DNA of 7,340 bases, taken from NCBI GenBank assembly GCA_031257735.1, contig JAIROC010000032.1, positions 1 through 7,340 of the forward strand, in the 5' to 3' direction. Positions 1 through 6,300 of the stretch are shown here, one piece after another. The DNA comes from Bacteroidales bacterium (GTDB lineage Bacteria > Bacteroidota > Bacteroidia > Bacteroidales > WCHB1-69). Each line of letters opens with the position of its first letter. Within the stretch, counting starts at the first letter, position 1. The translations under genes and the position numbers were made by a program. Under the pieces are notes generated by a model. That model had not been told where the DNA came from, did no database searches, and saw only the letters and a program-made list of their open reading frames with translations.

Positions 1-94
1 GAAAATCCTTGCAGTGCCTTTCAAGAGAATCATACATTGCCAATCCTCGTGAAAGATATGCTGTATCAAATAGTGTACAGAAGTTATATTTCAT
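1..94 (-). CDS. Gene X (left copy), 5' end of a putative glycosyltransferase, truncated by the window edge
   Basis: An ATG at 94-92 on the minus strand opens a frame that runs off the window after 31 codons with no stop. It begins [20 protein letters not shown] and continues with [11 protein letters not shown]. The pattern [17 protein letters not shown] is, from memory, the N-terminus of a glycosyltransferase-like family found in polysaccharide clusters, but 31 residues are too few to place it firmly. It lies 84 bp downstream of the EDD-motif glycosyltransferase on the same strand with no visible terminator, so it is probably the next gene of the left arm. The identical sequence starts at 7247 at the other end. 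No Shine-Dalgarno is seen. Confidence 0.7.
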   Translation of the reverse strand, partial: MKYNFCTLFDTAYLSRGLAMYDSLERHCKDF

Positions 95-119
95 AAGGTT
101 ATCATCTGTTTTCAAATTT
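1..119. repeat. Left copy of 119-bp terminal inverted repeat
   Basis: Positions 1-119 are the exact reverse complement of 7222-7340. The first mismatch on the inner side is 120 versus 7221. The repeat covers the first 31 codons of gene X plus 25 bp upstream of its start. An exact match that runs to both ends and is 119 long suggests a k-mer overlap at an assembly branch, since 119 is, from memory, one of MEGAHIT's usual k values. The true repeat probably continues beyond the window. A biological inverted duplication of gene X would give the same sequence. Confidence 0.97.
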
Positions 120-178
120 AACCTGCACCCTTTCAAGTACAAATAATTTCGGAGGAATATATTTAAAAATAAGCCGTC

Positions 179-1075
179 TCAGAAGATTATTATTTGTTTA
201 AATTTTTCTTTTATTTTTTTATATCTGTCACGCATGAAAAAATGCGCAAATGCTTTATATGCCTGTTCGTTTTCTTTCGTTTCTACTTTTTGTAATTCTA
301 CCTTTTTATTTGATAATGCAGCAACGGTAGAAAATTCATGTTTTTTCGGACAGTGAGTTCCTGTACCATCCAAACCGATATTTACAACTAATGACTGATA
401 AGGGTATAACGTTAATTTATCTTGAATAAAAGCGGAAGCATACCATCTTATAGCCCAGGAATCTATTTTGCCTTCTATTTGCTGTCGTAACATTTTTACA
501 TAGGGGTATGTATTATTAAAATTAAACTTGCGCGACAGGCGGTGCTTTTTTATTTGCTCAAGTAATAACTCTGCATTTGGATTAAAAACATCCCAGCCGC
601 GTTTCCACGTTGCCCACCCCCAACAGTCAGCACCACGCAAAAAGAAGGTGTCGGGCAATTTTTCTTTCACAGGGTAAATATATCCGTGAATGCAAACAAC
701 GTTTGCATCATTTTCATAAAGCGTTAATGCATCATTCATATATTGCAGAAAATAGGGCGAGGTTATTAGATCATCCTCTAAAACAATAACTTTGTCATAT
801 TTATTGACAATGCTTGTAACGCCATCTATAACACTGTTTGCTAATCCAAAGTTTTTATCTCTTTCAATGATTTTTATCGAACGGAAACCTGCAACGGTTT
901 TCAAATATTTTCGCGTCTGTTCAACACCTTCTACATGCTTTTCAGTTTTTGGAAAGTCGGAAAATATAATAATATCACTTTCGGAGGCAAGCGTATTTTT
1001 CAATAATGCATCAATCGTTTGCCGTGTATGTACGGGGCGATTGTAAGTGAATAATATTATCGGTGCGTATGTCAT
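179..1075 (-). CDS. EDD-motif glycosyltransferase (GT2/GNT-I-like fold), left-arm copy
   Basis: The protein has 298 residues and is predicted to be a cytoplasmic glycosyltransferase using a nucleotide sugar; the sugar cannot be deduced. The N-terminus has the GT-A opening PIILFTYNRP (5-14). The metal/nucleotide-sugar motif is VLEDD (98-102), similar to the EDD of GNT-I-type enzymes. An aromatic motif CWGWATWKRGW lies at 151-161, followed by DSWAIRW (205-211) and NIGLDGTGTHC (232-242). No transmembrane segment or signal peptide is evident. Its ATG lies 6 bp after the stop of the upstream epimerase, so the two are surely co-transcribed. It is clearly paralogous to the gene at 6297-7220 in the right arm, which occupies the mirror-image position just before gene X. 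The family is confident; acceptor and linkage are unknown. Confidence 0.9.
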   Translation of the reverse strand: MTYAPIILFTYNRPVHTRQTIDALLKNTLASESDIIIFSDFPKTEKHVEGVEQTRKYLKTVAGFRSIKIIERDKNFGLANSVIDGVTSIVNKYDKVIVLEDDLITSPYFLQYMNDALTLYENDANVVCIHGYIYPVKEKLPDTFFLRGADCWGWATWKRGWDVFNPNAELLLEQIKKHRLSRKFNFNNTYPYVKMLRQQIEGKIDSWAIRWYASAFIQDKLTLYPYQSLVVNIGLDGTGTHCPKKHEFSTVAALSNKKVELQKVETKENEQAYKAFAHFFMRDRYKKIKEKFKQIIIF

Positions 1076-1081
1076 TTCTTA

Positions 1082-2143
1082 CTACACTCTTTTTCTTATA
1101 AATTCAAATATCTCTGTGGCAGTTGTTTTGAGATCGTACTTCCAATGATAATCAGGATAATGACTGCGGAATTTAGACAAGTCGGACACATACCAAATAT
1201 GGTCGCCAATACGGTTTGTTTCCGTGTAAACGGTATTCATTTTTTTTTCTGTGATTTCCTCACAAAGTGCTATTGCCTCTTTCATTGAACAATTTGCAAA
1301 ACGTCCGCCGCCGGCGTTGTAAACTTCACCTTGACGTGGATTTTGGTAAAAATTCCAAAACATATTTATAAGGTCTGCCGAATGAATATTATCTCTAACT
1401 TGCTTGCCTTTATAACCAAAGATTGTATATCGTTCACCTGTTATTGCACATTTCATAAGGTATGACAGGAAACCGTGCAACTGCGTTCCCGAATGCATAG
1501 GTCCAGTGAGGCAGCCACCGCGAAATATGCCGACATTCATTTCAAAATAACGACCATACTCCTGCGCGAGTACATCAGCCGCAACTTTTGACGCACCAAA
1601 GAGAGAATGTTTACTTTGGTCGATGCTCATTGTCTCGTCAATGCCATTTTTATAATATGGATGTTTTTCATCAATTTCATATCTGTCTTCATGTTCTACA
1701 AGTGGCAGCAAGTTTGGAGTATCGCCATAAACTTTATTTGTAGATGTAAAGATAAATACTGCGTGGGGCGCATGAAGGCGAGTATTTTCGAGCATATTTG
1801 AAGTACCGATCGCATTTACGGCAAAGTCGGTAAGTGGTTCTTTCGCCGCCCAATCGTGACTTGGCTGTGCCGCCGTATGAATGACAATTGCGATGTCTTT
1901 TTCATATTTCTTAAACACATTTTCAATCGCAGCAAAATCGCGAATGTCAGCTTTAACATGTTTGTAATTTTTAACTTGCTCTTCAAGTAATTTTTCATTC
2001 CAAGCGGTGGATGCGTTATCACCAAAAAAATAAGCACGCATATTGTTGTCTATACCAACAACCAAATCCATTTTTTGTGAGAAAAATTTCACCGCTTCGC
2101 TGCCAATAAGCCCCGCAGCCCCTGTAATAATTGCTATTCTCAT
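1082..2143 (-). CDS. NAD-dependent epimerase/dehydratase, CDP-paratose (tyvelose) 2-epimerase-like
   Basis: This 353-residue protein is an extended short-chain dehydrogenase/reductase acting on a nucleotide sugar. It has the Rossmann motif GAAGLIG (8-14), the NAD-ribose acidic residue D31, STNKVYGD (134-141), and [13 protein letters not shown] (246-258). The last two blocks closely match CDP-tyvelose/paratose 2-epimerases, so a CDP-linked deoxysugar is the best substrate guess, but it is not certain. The usual catalytic YxxxK is FGASK here (182-186): Phe replaces Tyr and the Lys is kept. I recall HSLFGASK in many proteins annotated like this one, so it may define a subfamily rather than a dead enzyme. 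The ATG lies 11 bp after the fucosyltransferase stop. No synthesis genes for a CDP-deoxysugar are present, so the precursor must come from elsewhere. Confidence 0.85.
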   Translation of the reverse strand: MRIAIITGAAGLIGSEAVKFFSQKMDLVVGIDNNMRAYFFGDNASTAWNEKLLEEQVKNYKHVKADIRDFAAIENVFKKYEKDIAIVIHTAAQPSHDWAAKEPLTDFAVNAIGTSNMLENTRLHAPHAVFIFTSTNKVYGDTPNLLPLVEHEDRYEIDEKHPYYKNGIDETMSIDQSKHSLFGASKVAADVLAQEYGRYFEMNVGIFRGGCLTGPMHSGTQLHGFLSYLMKCAITGERYTIFGYKGKQVRDNIHSADLINMFWNFYQNPRQGEVYNAGGGRFANCSMKEAIALCEEITEKKMNTVYTETNRIGDHIWYVSDLSKFRSHYPDYHWKYDLKTTATEIFEFIRKRV

Positions 2144-2154
2144 AATATTGTTAA

Positions 2155-3195
2155 CTAACTGTATAAATTACCTTTTGCCAAATAATTCTTAATTTTCATT
2201 ATTTTTCTTATCCAGTGCCAATTTTGCTGTACTGCTTGCATTCTTGTGTTTAAAACGCGTATATAGCCATATTTTGTCATTCTTTTAGATTGTTCTATCG
2301 GTTTTTCAAATATGTTTTTGAAAAATAATCTTAATTTATACTCATGCTTATCATAATCATCTCCGTAATACCATGGTTCCTGAAGTTTTTCCATATAAGC
2401 GTTGTCGTCTTTATCCAATCTGATTATCTCCTCCACAGCGGCTTCCATTGTATCAAAATCATTTATAAATACCATTGATTTTGTATTAAAATCTTTTTCT
2501 ATGTCAGGGTTTCCGTAGTAAAGCGGAATAGAATTAGCAAGCATAGCATGAACAATTTTTTCCGTAGTGTAACCAGATAAAGAACTGTTTTCTAATGCAA
2601 AAGAAAATTTATATTCTTGCATAAATTGAATTTTGCTATTCCATTCGGTTGGAGAACCTATTTGCCGTCCAATGTTATTATTCCAAGTTCCACCGCAATC
2701 AATAGTCTTGTATTTGTTTAACAAGTCAAAAAATTTTATTCTAAAAGGATCAATTTTTGAATTATGCTTGGACCAAATAACATTACAGAACTTTCTGTTT
2801 GTGAGGAACTTACCCCCCCCCCCCCTAACTTTCTCATAATCAATTTTATCTGCAAAGGATTTATCAATTGACTTTTTTTCTTTATTTAATTTGCTAAATC
2901 CATTCACTAAATAAGACGGAAATCTCAAATATCTATCTCCCGCATCTAAATGTTGAAAACCTATGCCATAATCAAAACTGCTAAAGTCCGGCTCTGTATT
3001 TTCATAAGTATAAAATATTTTCACGCAATCATCATATTTACGTTTATAATGATTGAAACCATAAGAAGAAAAAAACAAATAATCGGGATTTTTCTCTACA
3101 ACAACATTACAATCTTTTTTGATAATATTTATTATTGGATCTATGCAAAAAGTCGTGGGCCCGCAATCCTCAAAAAATATTTTTATTGTTTTCAT
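2155..3195 (-). CDS. GT10-family alpha-1,3-fucosyltransferase-like protein with an internal poly-G tract
   Basis: The 346-residue protein carries the GT10 donor-binding signature: [19 protein letters not shown] (198-216), then [14 protein letters not shown] (223-236). [12 protein letters not shown] (135-146) and [12 protein letters not shown] (165-176) also match bacterial FutA-type proteins. The expected reaction is transfer of fucose from GDP-fucose to a GlcNAc- or Glc-containing acceptor, giving Lewis-like structures. The C-terminus (about 305-346) is rich in basic and aromatic residues, which suggests peripheral membrane contact. Codons 124-128 (R-G-G-G-G) are written by a run of 13 G that keeps the frame open. 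The run lies in a probable linker just before KFCNVIW. Its start is 8 bp after the FkbM stop. A 6-deoxyhexose other than fucose is possible. Confidence 0.9.
   Translation of the reverse strand: MKTIKIFFEDCGPTTFCIDPIINIIKKDCNVVVEKNPDYLFFSSYGFNHYKRKYDDCVKIFYTYENTEPDFSSFDYGIGFQHLDAGDRYLRFPSYLVNGFSKLNKEKKSIDKSFADKIDYEKVRGGGGKFLTNRKFCNVIWSKHNSKIDPFRIKFFDLLNKYKTIDCGGTWNNNIGRQIGSPTEWNSKIQFMQEYKFSFALENSSLSGYTTEKIVHAMLANSIPLYYGNPDIEKDFNTKSMVFINDFDTMEAAVEEIIRLDKDDNAYMEKLQEPWYYGDDYDKHEYKLRLFFKNIFEKPIEQSKRMTKYGYIRVLNTRMQAVQQNWHWIRKIMKIKNYLAKGNLYS
2813..2825 (-). repeat. Homopolymer tract (13 C on plus, 13 G on coding strand), probable slippage site
   Basis: Thirteen consecutive C (2813-2825) form the coding-strand G run inside the GT10 gene. 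With 13 G the frame is open. Tracing the frames by hand, 14 G puts TAA directly after the run, leaving 128 residues. With 12 G the frame reads 25 more codons to TAA, leaving about 152 residues and losing the donor-binding motifs. Such a run in otherwise AT-rich DNA is typical of contingency loci. Repeat-length variation in the population is inferred, not seen. Confidence 0.85.
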
Positions 3196-3203
3196 TTTTT
3201 CTG

Positions 3204-3953
3204 TTACTTACGTATGAATAGCACATTTCCATATCCAAATTCTTTATGAATTTCCTCTTTCACAACCCGAAATCCAAGTGATACTAATAGACTTTTATAC
3301 TCCGTATATAGTACGCTATCTTTAAACAGTTCAATTAAACTAATTTCTGTATAAATAACCTTTACCGTATTGATTATTTTTGATGCTTTAAGCACATTAT
3401 ATTCCATCCCTTGCATATCTAACCACATCGCATCAATATGGTCAATATTATTTTGTTCCGCCCAATCATCAAGCGTTATCGTTTTAACTGTTTCTTTTTC
3501 ATGAAAAGCGATATTAGTAAATTTAGATATATGCAATTCCGGATATAAAAGAGAACTTGAAGTTGCTGCTTCATCCGGTTGTCCAACTATCTGACTTACA
3601 TTCATTTCTGCTGTTCCCGTGGAATCTGATAATGCTAATTTGAAGATCTTCACATTTGTCAGTCCGTTAACTCTGTTTTGTAATATTTTATAGTTCTTAT
3701 CTATCGGTTCAAAAGCATAAATTGTTACTCTTGGATACAATCTTGCAAATCTTTCCGTATCACGTCCATCAGCAGCACCTGCTTCTAAAAGAATTGGTTT
3801 CTTAATATCCTTTAAACGCTTTATTACATCTTGATGGTAAATTTGCTTTGAACCTGTTATTCTTTGCAAATAATAATAAGAGTTCTTTCGCAGCTTATAA
3901 ATCATTTCTTTCATACGTTTATAATTTGTTTTAACATGTCGTATGAAATTCAC
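3204..3953 (-). CDS. FkbM-family SAM-dependent methyltransferase
   Basis: FkbM proteins are O-methyltransferases often found in polysaccharide clusters, where they methylate sugar hydroxyls. The sequence shows the SAM-binding motif LLEAGAADGRDT (55-66), FEP (81-83) at the end of strand 2, ALSD (107-110), the FkbM hallmark LDDW (161-164), and LDMQGMEYNVLK (178-189). The length, 249 residues, is typical. The start is unsure: GTG at 3953 has no ribosome-binding site, while ATG at 3914 (giving 236 residues) is preceded by an A-rich stretch as usual in Bacteroidota and still leaves the whole domain intact. It is the first clear gene of the left arm, about 140 bp from the left inverted repeat. No promoter reading toward it is recognisable in the present orientation. 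Confidence 0.88.
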   Translation of the reverse strand: MNFIRHVKTNYKRMKEMIYKLRKNSYYYLQRITGSKQIYHQDVIKRLKDIKKPILLEAGAADGRDTERFARLYPRVTIYAFEPIDKNYKILQNRVNGLTNVKIFKLALSDSTGTAEMNVSQIVGQPDEAATSSSLLYPELHISKFTNIAFHEKETVKTITLDDWAEQNNIDHIDAMWLDMQGMEYNVLKASKIINTVKVIYTEISLIELFKDSVLYTEYKSLLVSLGFRVVKEEIHKEFGYGNVLFIRK

Positions 3954-4038
3954 ATCTAAAAGCCCGTGCCCACCCCAAGTTCACACCTGCCGAATAGCCA
4001 TTATCCCGAATGTCAGACTTTTCACATATCCGTTTCAT
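3931..4038 (-). CDS. Possible 35-codon leader ORF at the head of the left arm
   Basis: ATG (4038-4036) to TAA (3933-3931) encodes 35 residues beginning MKRICEKSDIRDNGYSAG. It overlaps the GTG start of the FkbM gene but ends 16 bp before that gene's alternative ATG at 3914. The stretch is visibly richer in G and C than its surroundings. I do not recognise the peptide. It could be a translated leader, a remnant of an older gene, or chance. Confidence 0.25.
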   Translation of the reverse strand: MKRICEKSDIRDNGYSAGVNLGWARAFRCEFHTTC

Positions 4039-4094
4039 AATTTGTTTAAATGGTCAATATTTATTATATTATTATATTAAGATATGTTGTCTAT

Positions 4095-4120
4095 TTATAC
4101 CACCGTTTAATTTGCACGGA
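4095..4120 (+). repeat. Left 26-bp inverted repeat of the switch segment
   Basis: The repeat starts TTATACCACCG and ends TTGCACGGA. It is identical in inverted form to 4811-4836. It lies 14 bp before the invertase ATG. Within it CCGT (4103-4106) and ACGG (4116-4119) form a short dyad around position 4111. The length equals that of Hin/Gin-type crossover sites, and the location around a serine invertase supports a role as recombination site. Confidence 0.95.
4107..4114 (+). promoter_or_regulatory. Weak candidate -7 element for the invertase, inside the left repeat
   Basis: TTAATTTG matches the Bacteroidota -7 consensus TAnnTTTG at all but one fixed base. It would start transcription near 4121, giving a leader of about 13 nt before the ATG at 4135. 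A GTTG at 4086-4089, 17 bp upstream, could serve as a poor -33. The element is part of the repeat, so it would stay beside the invertase start after inversion, but the -33 would then come from the other flank. Confidence 0.25.
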
Positions 4121-4134
4121 TAATTAATATTTTA

Positions 4135-4746
4135 ATGAAAAAATGTATGATTTATGGCTATATCAGAGTGAGTACAGATAAGCAAACTGTAGAAAACCAG
4201 CGATATGAAATCTATCGCTTTTGTAAAGAAAAAACAATAGGTGTCGATTGCTGGATTGAGGAAACAGTTTCAGGTACCAAAGACATTAACAAGCGAAAAC
4301 TTGGCAAAGCAATAAGAAAAATGAAACAGGATGATATTGTCATTTGTTCGGAAATATCTCGTTTGGGGAGAAATCTCTTAATGATTATGGCTGTTTTGAA
4401 TGAATGTATAAATAATGGTATTCAAGTTTGGACAATCAAAGATAACTATCGATTGGGAAATGATATAAACAGTAAAGTGCTTGCTTTTGCATTTGGGCTT
4501 TCTGCCGAGATAGAACGCAACCTGATTTCGCAGCGTACCAAAGAAGCATTAGCAAGAAAGCGAGCCGAAGGTGTAATACTTGGAAGACCCAAAAACAGCA
4601 AATCAAAGCAAAAGAAATTGTCAAAAAAAGAAAATACGATTAGAAAAATGTTGCAAAATAACTATTCGTATAGTGCTATAGCACGAAAATTTAAAGTAAG
4701 CCGGCATACGGTAACTTCTTTTGCAAAGGAACTGTCAGTAATTTAG
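4135..4746 (+). CDS. mpi: Mpi-family serine-type DNA invertase
   Basis: This 203-residue protein is a small serine recombinase of the resolvase/invertase family. It has YGYIRVSTDKQ (7-17) with nucleophile Ser13 and Arg11, then SRLGRN (75-80) with the active-site arginines, the long dimer helix LSAEIERNLISQRTKEAL (122-139), the linker ILGRP (148-152), and a C-terminal helix-turn-helix around SYSAIARKFKVSRHTV (178-193). All catalytic residues I can identify are present, and the length is full for an invertase. The N-terminal half, including the phrase TVENQR and the block WTIKDNYRLG, matches what I recall of Mpi, the multiple-promoter invertase of Bacteroides fragilis. It should flip the segment between the flanking repeats, and might act on other sites in the genome. 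Met5 is an alternative start. Its transcription, if it reads on, would enter the right arm. Confidence 0.92.
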   Translation: MKKCMIYGYIRVSTDKQTVENQRYEIYRFCKEKTIGVDCWIEETVSGTKDINKRKLGKAIRKMKQDDIVICSEISRLGRNLLMIMAVLNECINNGIQVWTIKDNYRLGNDINSKVLAFAFGLSAEIERNLISQRTKEALARKRAEGVILGRPKNSKSKQKKLSKKENTIRKMLQNNYSYSAIARKFKVSRHTVTSFAKELSVI

Positions 4747-4756
4747 AGTTTTTGAG

Positions 4757-4764
4757 TATCTTTG
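4757..4764 (+). promoter_or_regulatory. Candidate -7 promoter element facing the right arm
   Basis: TATCTTTG fits the Bacteroidota -7 consensus TAnnTTTG at every fixed position. It lies 11 bp after the invertase stop and inside the invertible segment, pointing out through the right repeat toward the methyltransferase at 4878. No TTTG is found at the expected -33 distance (about 4732-4737), so the promoter is incomplete by sequence. If functional, inversion would redirect it to the left arm. Confidence 0.45.
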
Positions 4765-4810
4765 CAATGATATTGTTGATGTTTTGATAACTATTTTATA
4801 AATACTAATT

Positions 4811-4836
4811 TCCGTGCAAATTAAACGGTGGTATAA
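4811..4836 (-). repeat. Right 26-bp inverted repeat of the switch segment
   Basis: Exact reverse complement of 4095-4120. It lies between the candidate promoter (4757-4764) and the first gene of the right arm, so a transcript entering that arm would cross it. Sequences beyond the two repeats are unrelated: GTTATGC here, against ATAGACA when reading outward from the left repeat. The repeat is therefore confined to 26 bp. Confidence 0.95.
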
Positions 4837-4839
4837 GTT

Positions 4840-4881
4840 ATGCAAAAAAATGTAAATACACCAAAACAAAAATTATTATGA
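4840..4881 (+). CDS. Possible 13-codon leader ORF before the right arm
   Basis: ATG at 4840 opens MQKNVNTPKQKLL and stops at TGA 4879-4881, overlapping the methyltransferase start as ATGA. It begins 4 bp after the right repeat. The overlap would allow translational coupling in a region without a Shine-Dalgarno. A frame this short in AT-rich DNA can easily arise by chance. Confidence 0.2.
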   Translation: MQKNVNTPKQKLL

Positions 4882-5510
4882 ATAGAGATAAAAATTATTG
4901 GGAAGAGTATTATAAAAAACAAAATGAAAATTTGCTGCCATCACTATTTGCAAAATATGTAATGAATAATCTTGCGAAACCGGAATATACGTTAATAGAG
5001 CTTGGTTGCGGCAATGGTCGAGATGCTCTATTTTTTGCAAATGAAAAATTAAATGTAATTGCTTATGATCAGTGCGAAGATGAAATCTGCTTTTTGCAGG
5101 TCAAATATGCACAGTTAAAGAATATTCAGTTCAAGGTAGGCGATTTTTCTGAATTACCCGATATAACAAGAGCAAATCTTATTTACTCACGCTTTACGCT
5201 ACATTCAATTTCAAAAGAACAAGAACAAAAAACTTTAATATGGGTATATCGAAATTTAACAGAAGGAGGATATTTTTGTATTGAGGTAAGAGGGAAAAAA
5301 AATGAAATCTATAAACTCGGTAAAAAAGTAGAAAATGAAGAAGATTCATATATCTACAACAATCATTACCGCCGTTTCTTGAATTTAGACACGATTTGTA
5401 CTGATTTAAAAAATACAGGATTTGTGATAGAATTTGCTGCCGAAAAAAAAGGATTTGCACCTTTTGCAGGAAAAGATGAAACTTATATTAGAATTATTGC
5501 TAAAAAATAA
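4878..5510 (+). CDS. Class I SAM-dependent methyltransferase
   Basis: The protein has 210 residues with a Rossmann-type methyltransferase core. Motif I is LIELGCGNGRDALFFA (39-54), D64 ends strand 2 and should bind the SAM ribose, GDF (88-90) follows strand 3, and SRFTLHSI (104-111) is motif IV-like. The C-terminus ends GFAPFAGKDETYIRIIAKK. The fold is confident, but the substrate is not shown. Standing directly before a LicD gene, it may methylate a sugar or an amine-bearing group on the glycan, which is inference. It is the first gene of the right arm, 41 bp beyond the right repeat, and is preceded by an A-rich stretch rather than a Shine-Dalgarno. It is unrelated to the FkbM enzyme at the mirror-image position of the left arm. 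Confidence 0.87.
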   Translation: MNRDKNYWEEYYKKQNENLLPSLFAKYVMNNLAKPEYTLIELGCGNGRDALFFANEKLNVIAYDQCEDEICFLQVKYAQLKNIQFKVGDFSELPDITRANLIYSRFTLHSISKEQEQKTLIWVYRNLTEGGYFCIEVRGKKNEIYKLGKKVENEEDSYIYNNHYRRFLNLDTICTDLKNTGFVIEFAAEKKGFAPFAGKDETYIRIIAKK

Positions 5511-5514
5511 GTTT

Positions 5515-6300
5515 ATGATAGAGGATTTTTCAAAATATAATGGCGAAGGCACCATACTCCGCAAAGCGCAAATACGAATGTTAGATATTCTAACCGAAAT
5601 TGATAAAATTTGTCAAAAACACAACATACGATACTGGCTTATTTATGGAACAGTGCTTGGTGCAGTACGACACGGCGGTTTTATCCCCTGGGATGATGAT
5701 TTAGACATAGGTGTAATGCGCAAAGATTATAGAAAGTTATGTAAAATTTTAAAAAAGGAATTACCTGAAAATTTGGTTTTTCAAGATGCTTCCACTGAAA
5801 AATACTACCCTTGTTCATTTGCAAAAGTAAGAGATAAGCAATCAATTATAGTAGATCCTTTATGGAACTCAAAGATAAAAGAAAAGGGACTATACATTGA
5901 TATTTTTCAGTTTGAAAAAGGATTTGGATGGCTAAAAAAAATACTTGATTTTTTTTACATCAATATTTTTATGCGCAAACAACATCACATAAAATCTGGG
6001 AACTTTATCAGAATTATTGCTAATTTTTGTTGGTATCCGTTTCTTGCTGTTTTAGGATTTGCAAGATTCTTTTTGCAAATTATTCCTTCAAAATATATTA
6101 TTTTATCTTATGGCGCAAGTTACTATAAACCAATAAAAAGACAAGATCTATTTCCACTAAAATCAATACTTTTTGAAGGAAAAACATTTTTTGCACCAGG
6201 AAACATAGATAGTTATCTTAAAACGATTTATGGCGATTATATGCAAATTCCACCCGAAAGCAAAAGAGAGATACATTCAACAAGTATAGAATTTTTATGA
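5515..6300 (+). CDS. licD: LicD-family phosphotransferase (phosphocholine-transferase-like)
   Basis: LicD proteins transfer phosphocholine, or related phospho-groups such as ribitol-phosphate and others, from a CDP-activated donor to surface glycans. This 261-residue protein has the hallmark YGTVLGAVRHGGFIPW (44-59) followed by DDDLDIG (60-66), which holds the metal-binding aspartates, then GLYIDIFQFE (125-134) and a C-terminal block FFAPGNIDSYLKTIYGDY (225-242). A hydrophobic stretch at about 168-190 could touch the membrane. The ATG at 5515 is chosen because it lies 4 bp after the methyltransferase stop with A-rich DNA upstream. A longer frame from 5434 would overlap that gene by 77 bp. No licA, licB or licC partners for choline uptake and activation are in the window, so the transferred group is uncertain. 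The stop overlaps the next start as ATGA. Confidence 0.9.
   Translation: MIEDFSKYNGEGTILRKAQIRMLDILTEIDKICQKHNIRYWLIYGTVLGAVRHGGFIPWDDDLDIGVMRKDYRKLCKILKKELPENLVFQDASTEKYYPCSFAKVRDKQSIIVDPLWNSKIKEKGLYIDIFQFEKGFGWLKKILDFFYINIFMRKQHHIKSGNFIRIIANFCWYPFLAVLGFARFFLQIIPSKYIILSYGASYYKPIKRQDLFPLKSILFEGKTFFAPGNIDSYLKTIYGDYMQIPPESKREIHSTSIEFL

Larger units (their letters stand above)
4095..4836. other. Predicted invertible DNA segment carrying its own invertase and an outward promoter
   Basis: The 742-bp segment is bounded by perfect 26-bp inverted repeats and contains one gene, a serine invertase, plus about 64 bp of non-coding DNA behind it. It sits exactly between two divergent operon-like arms. 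Mpi-type invertases of Bacteroides flip promoter segments flanked by such repeats to switch polysaccharide loci on and off. As drawn, the invertase and the candidate promoter face the right arm; inversion would face them toward the left arm. No target-site duplication flanks the repeats, which argues against a transposon. Inversion itself is inferred. Confidence 0.75.

Noticed and set aside
1240..1248. T9/A9 run in the epimerase gene as another slippage site
   Set aside because: Runs of 8-9 A/T are common across this AT-rich window (for example around 5440 and 5950), so it does not stand out as the G13 tract does.
4095..4120. Full dyad symmetry of the 26-bp repeat, as in Hin-type hix sites
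   Set aside because: Comparing the repeat with its own reverse complement shows only a short CCGT/ACGG dyad with 9 bases between, so the hix comparison rests on length and location only.
4095..4836. Recombinase with terminal inverted repeats read as an insertion sequence or integrated mobile element
   Set aside because: No direct target-site duplication is seen at the outer edges (TCTAT on the left, GTTAT on the right), the enzyme is an invertase-type serine recombinase rather than a transposase, and the placement between divergent operons fits a switch better.
5434..5514. Longer LicD frame with 27 extra N-terminal residues
   Set aside because: The extension lies inside the end of the methyltransferase gene in another frame, and the ATG at 5515 starts the protein at a normal distance before the LicD motifs.
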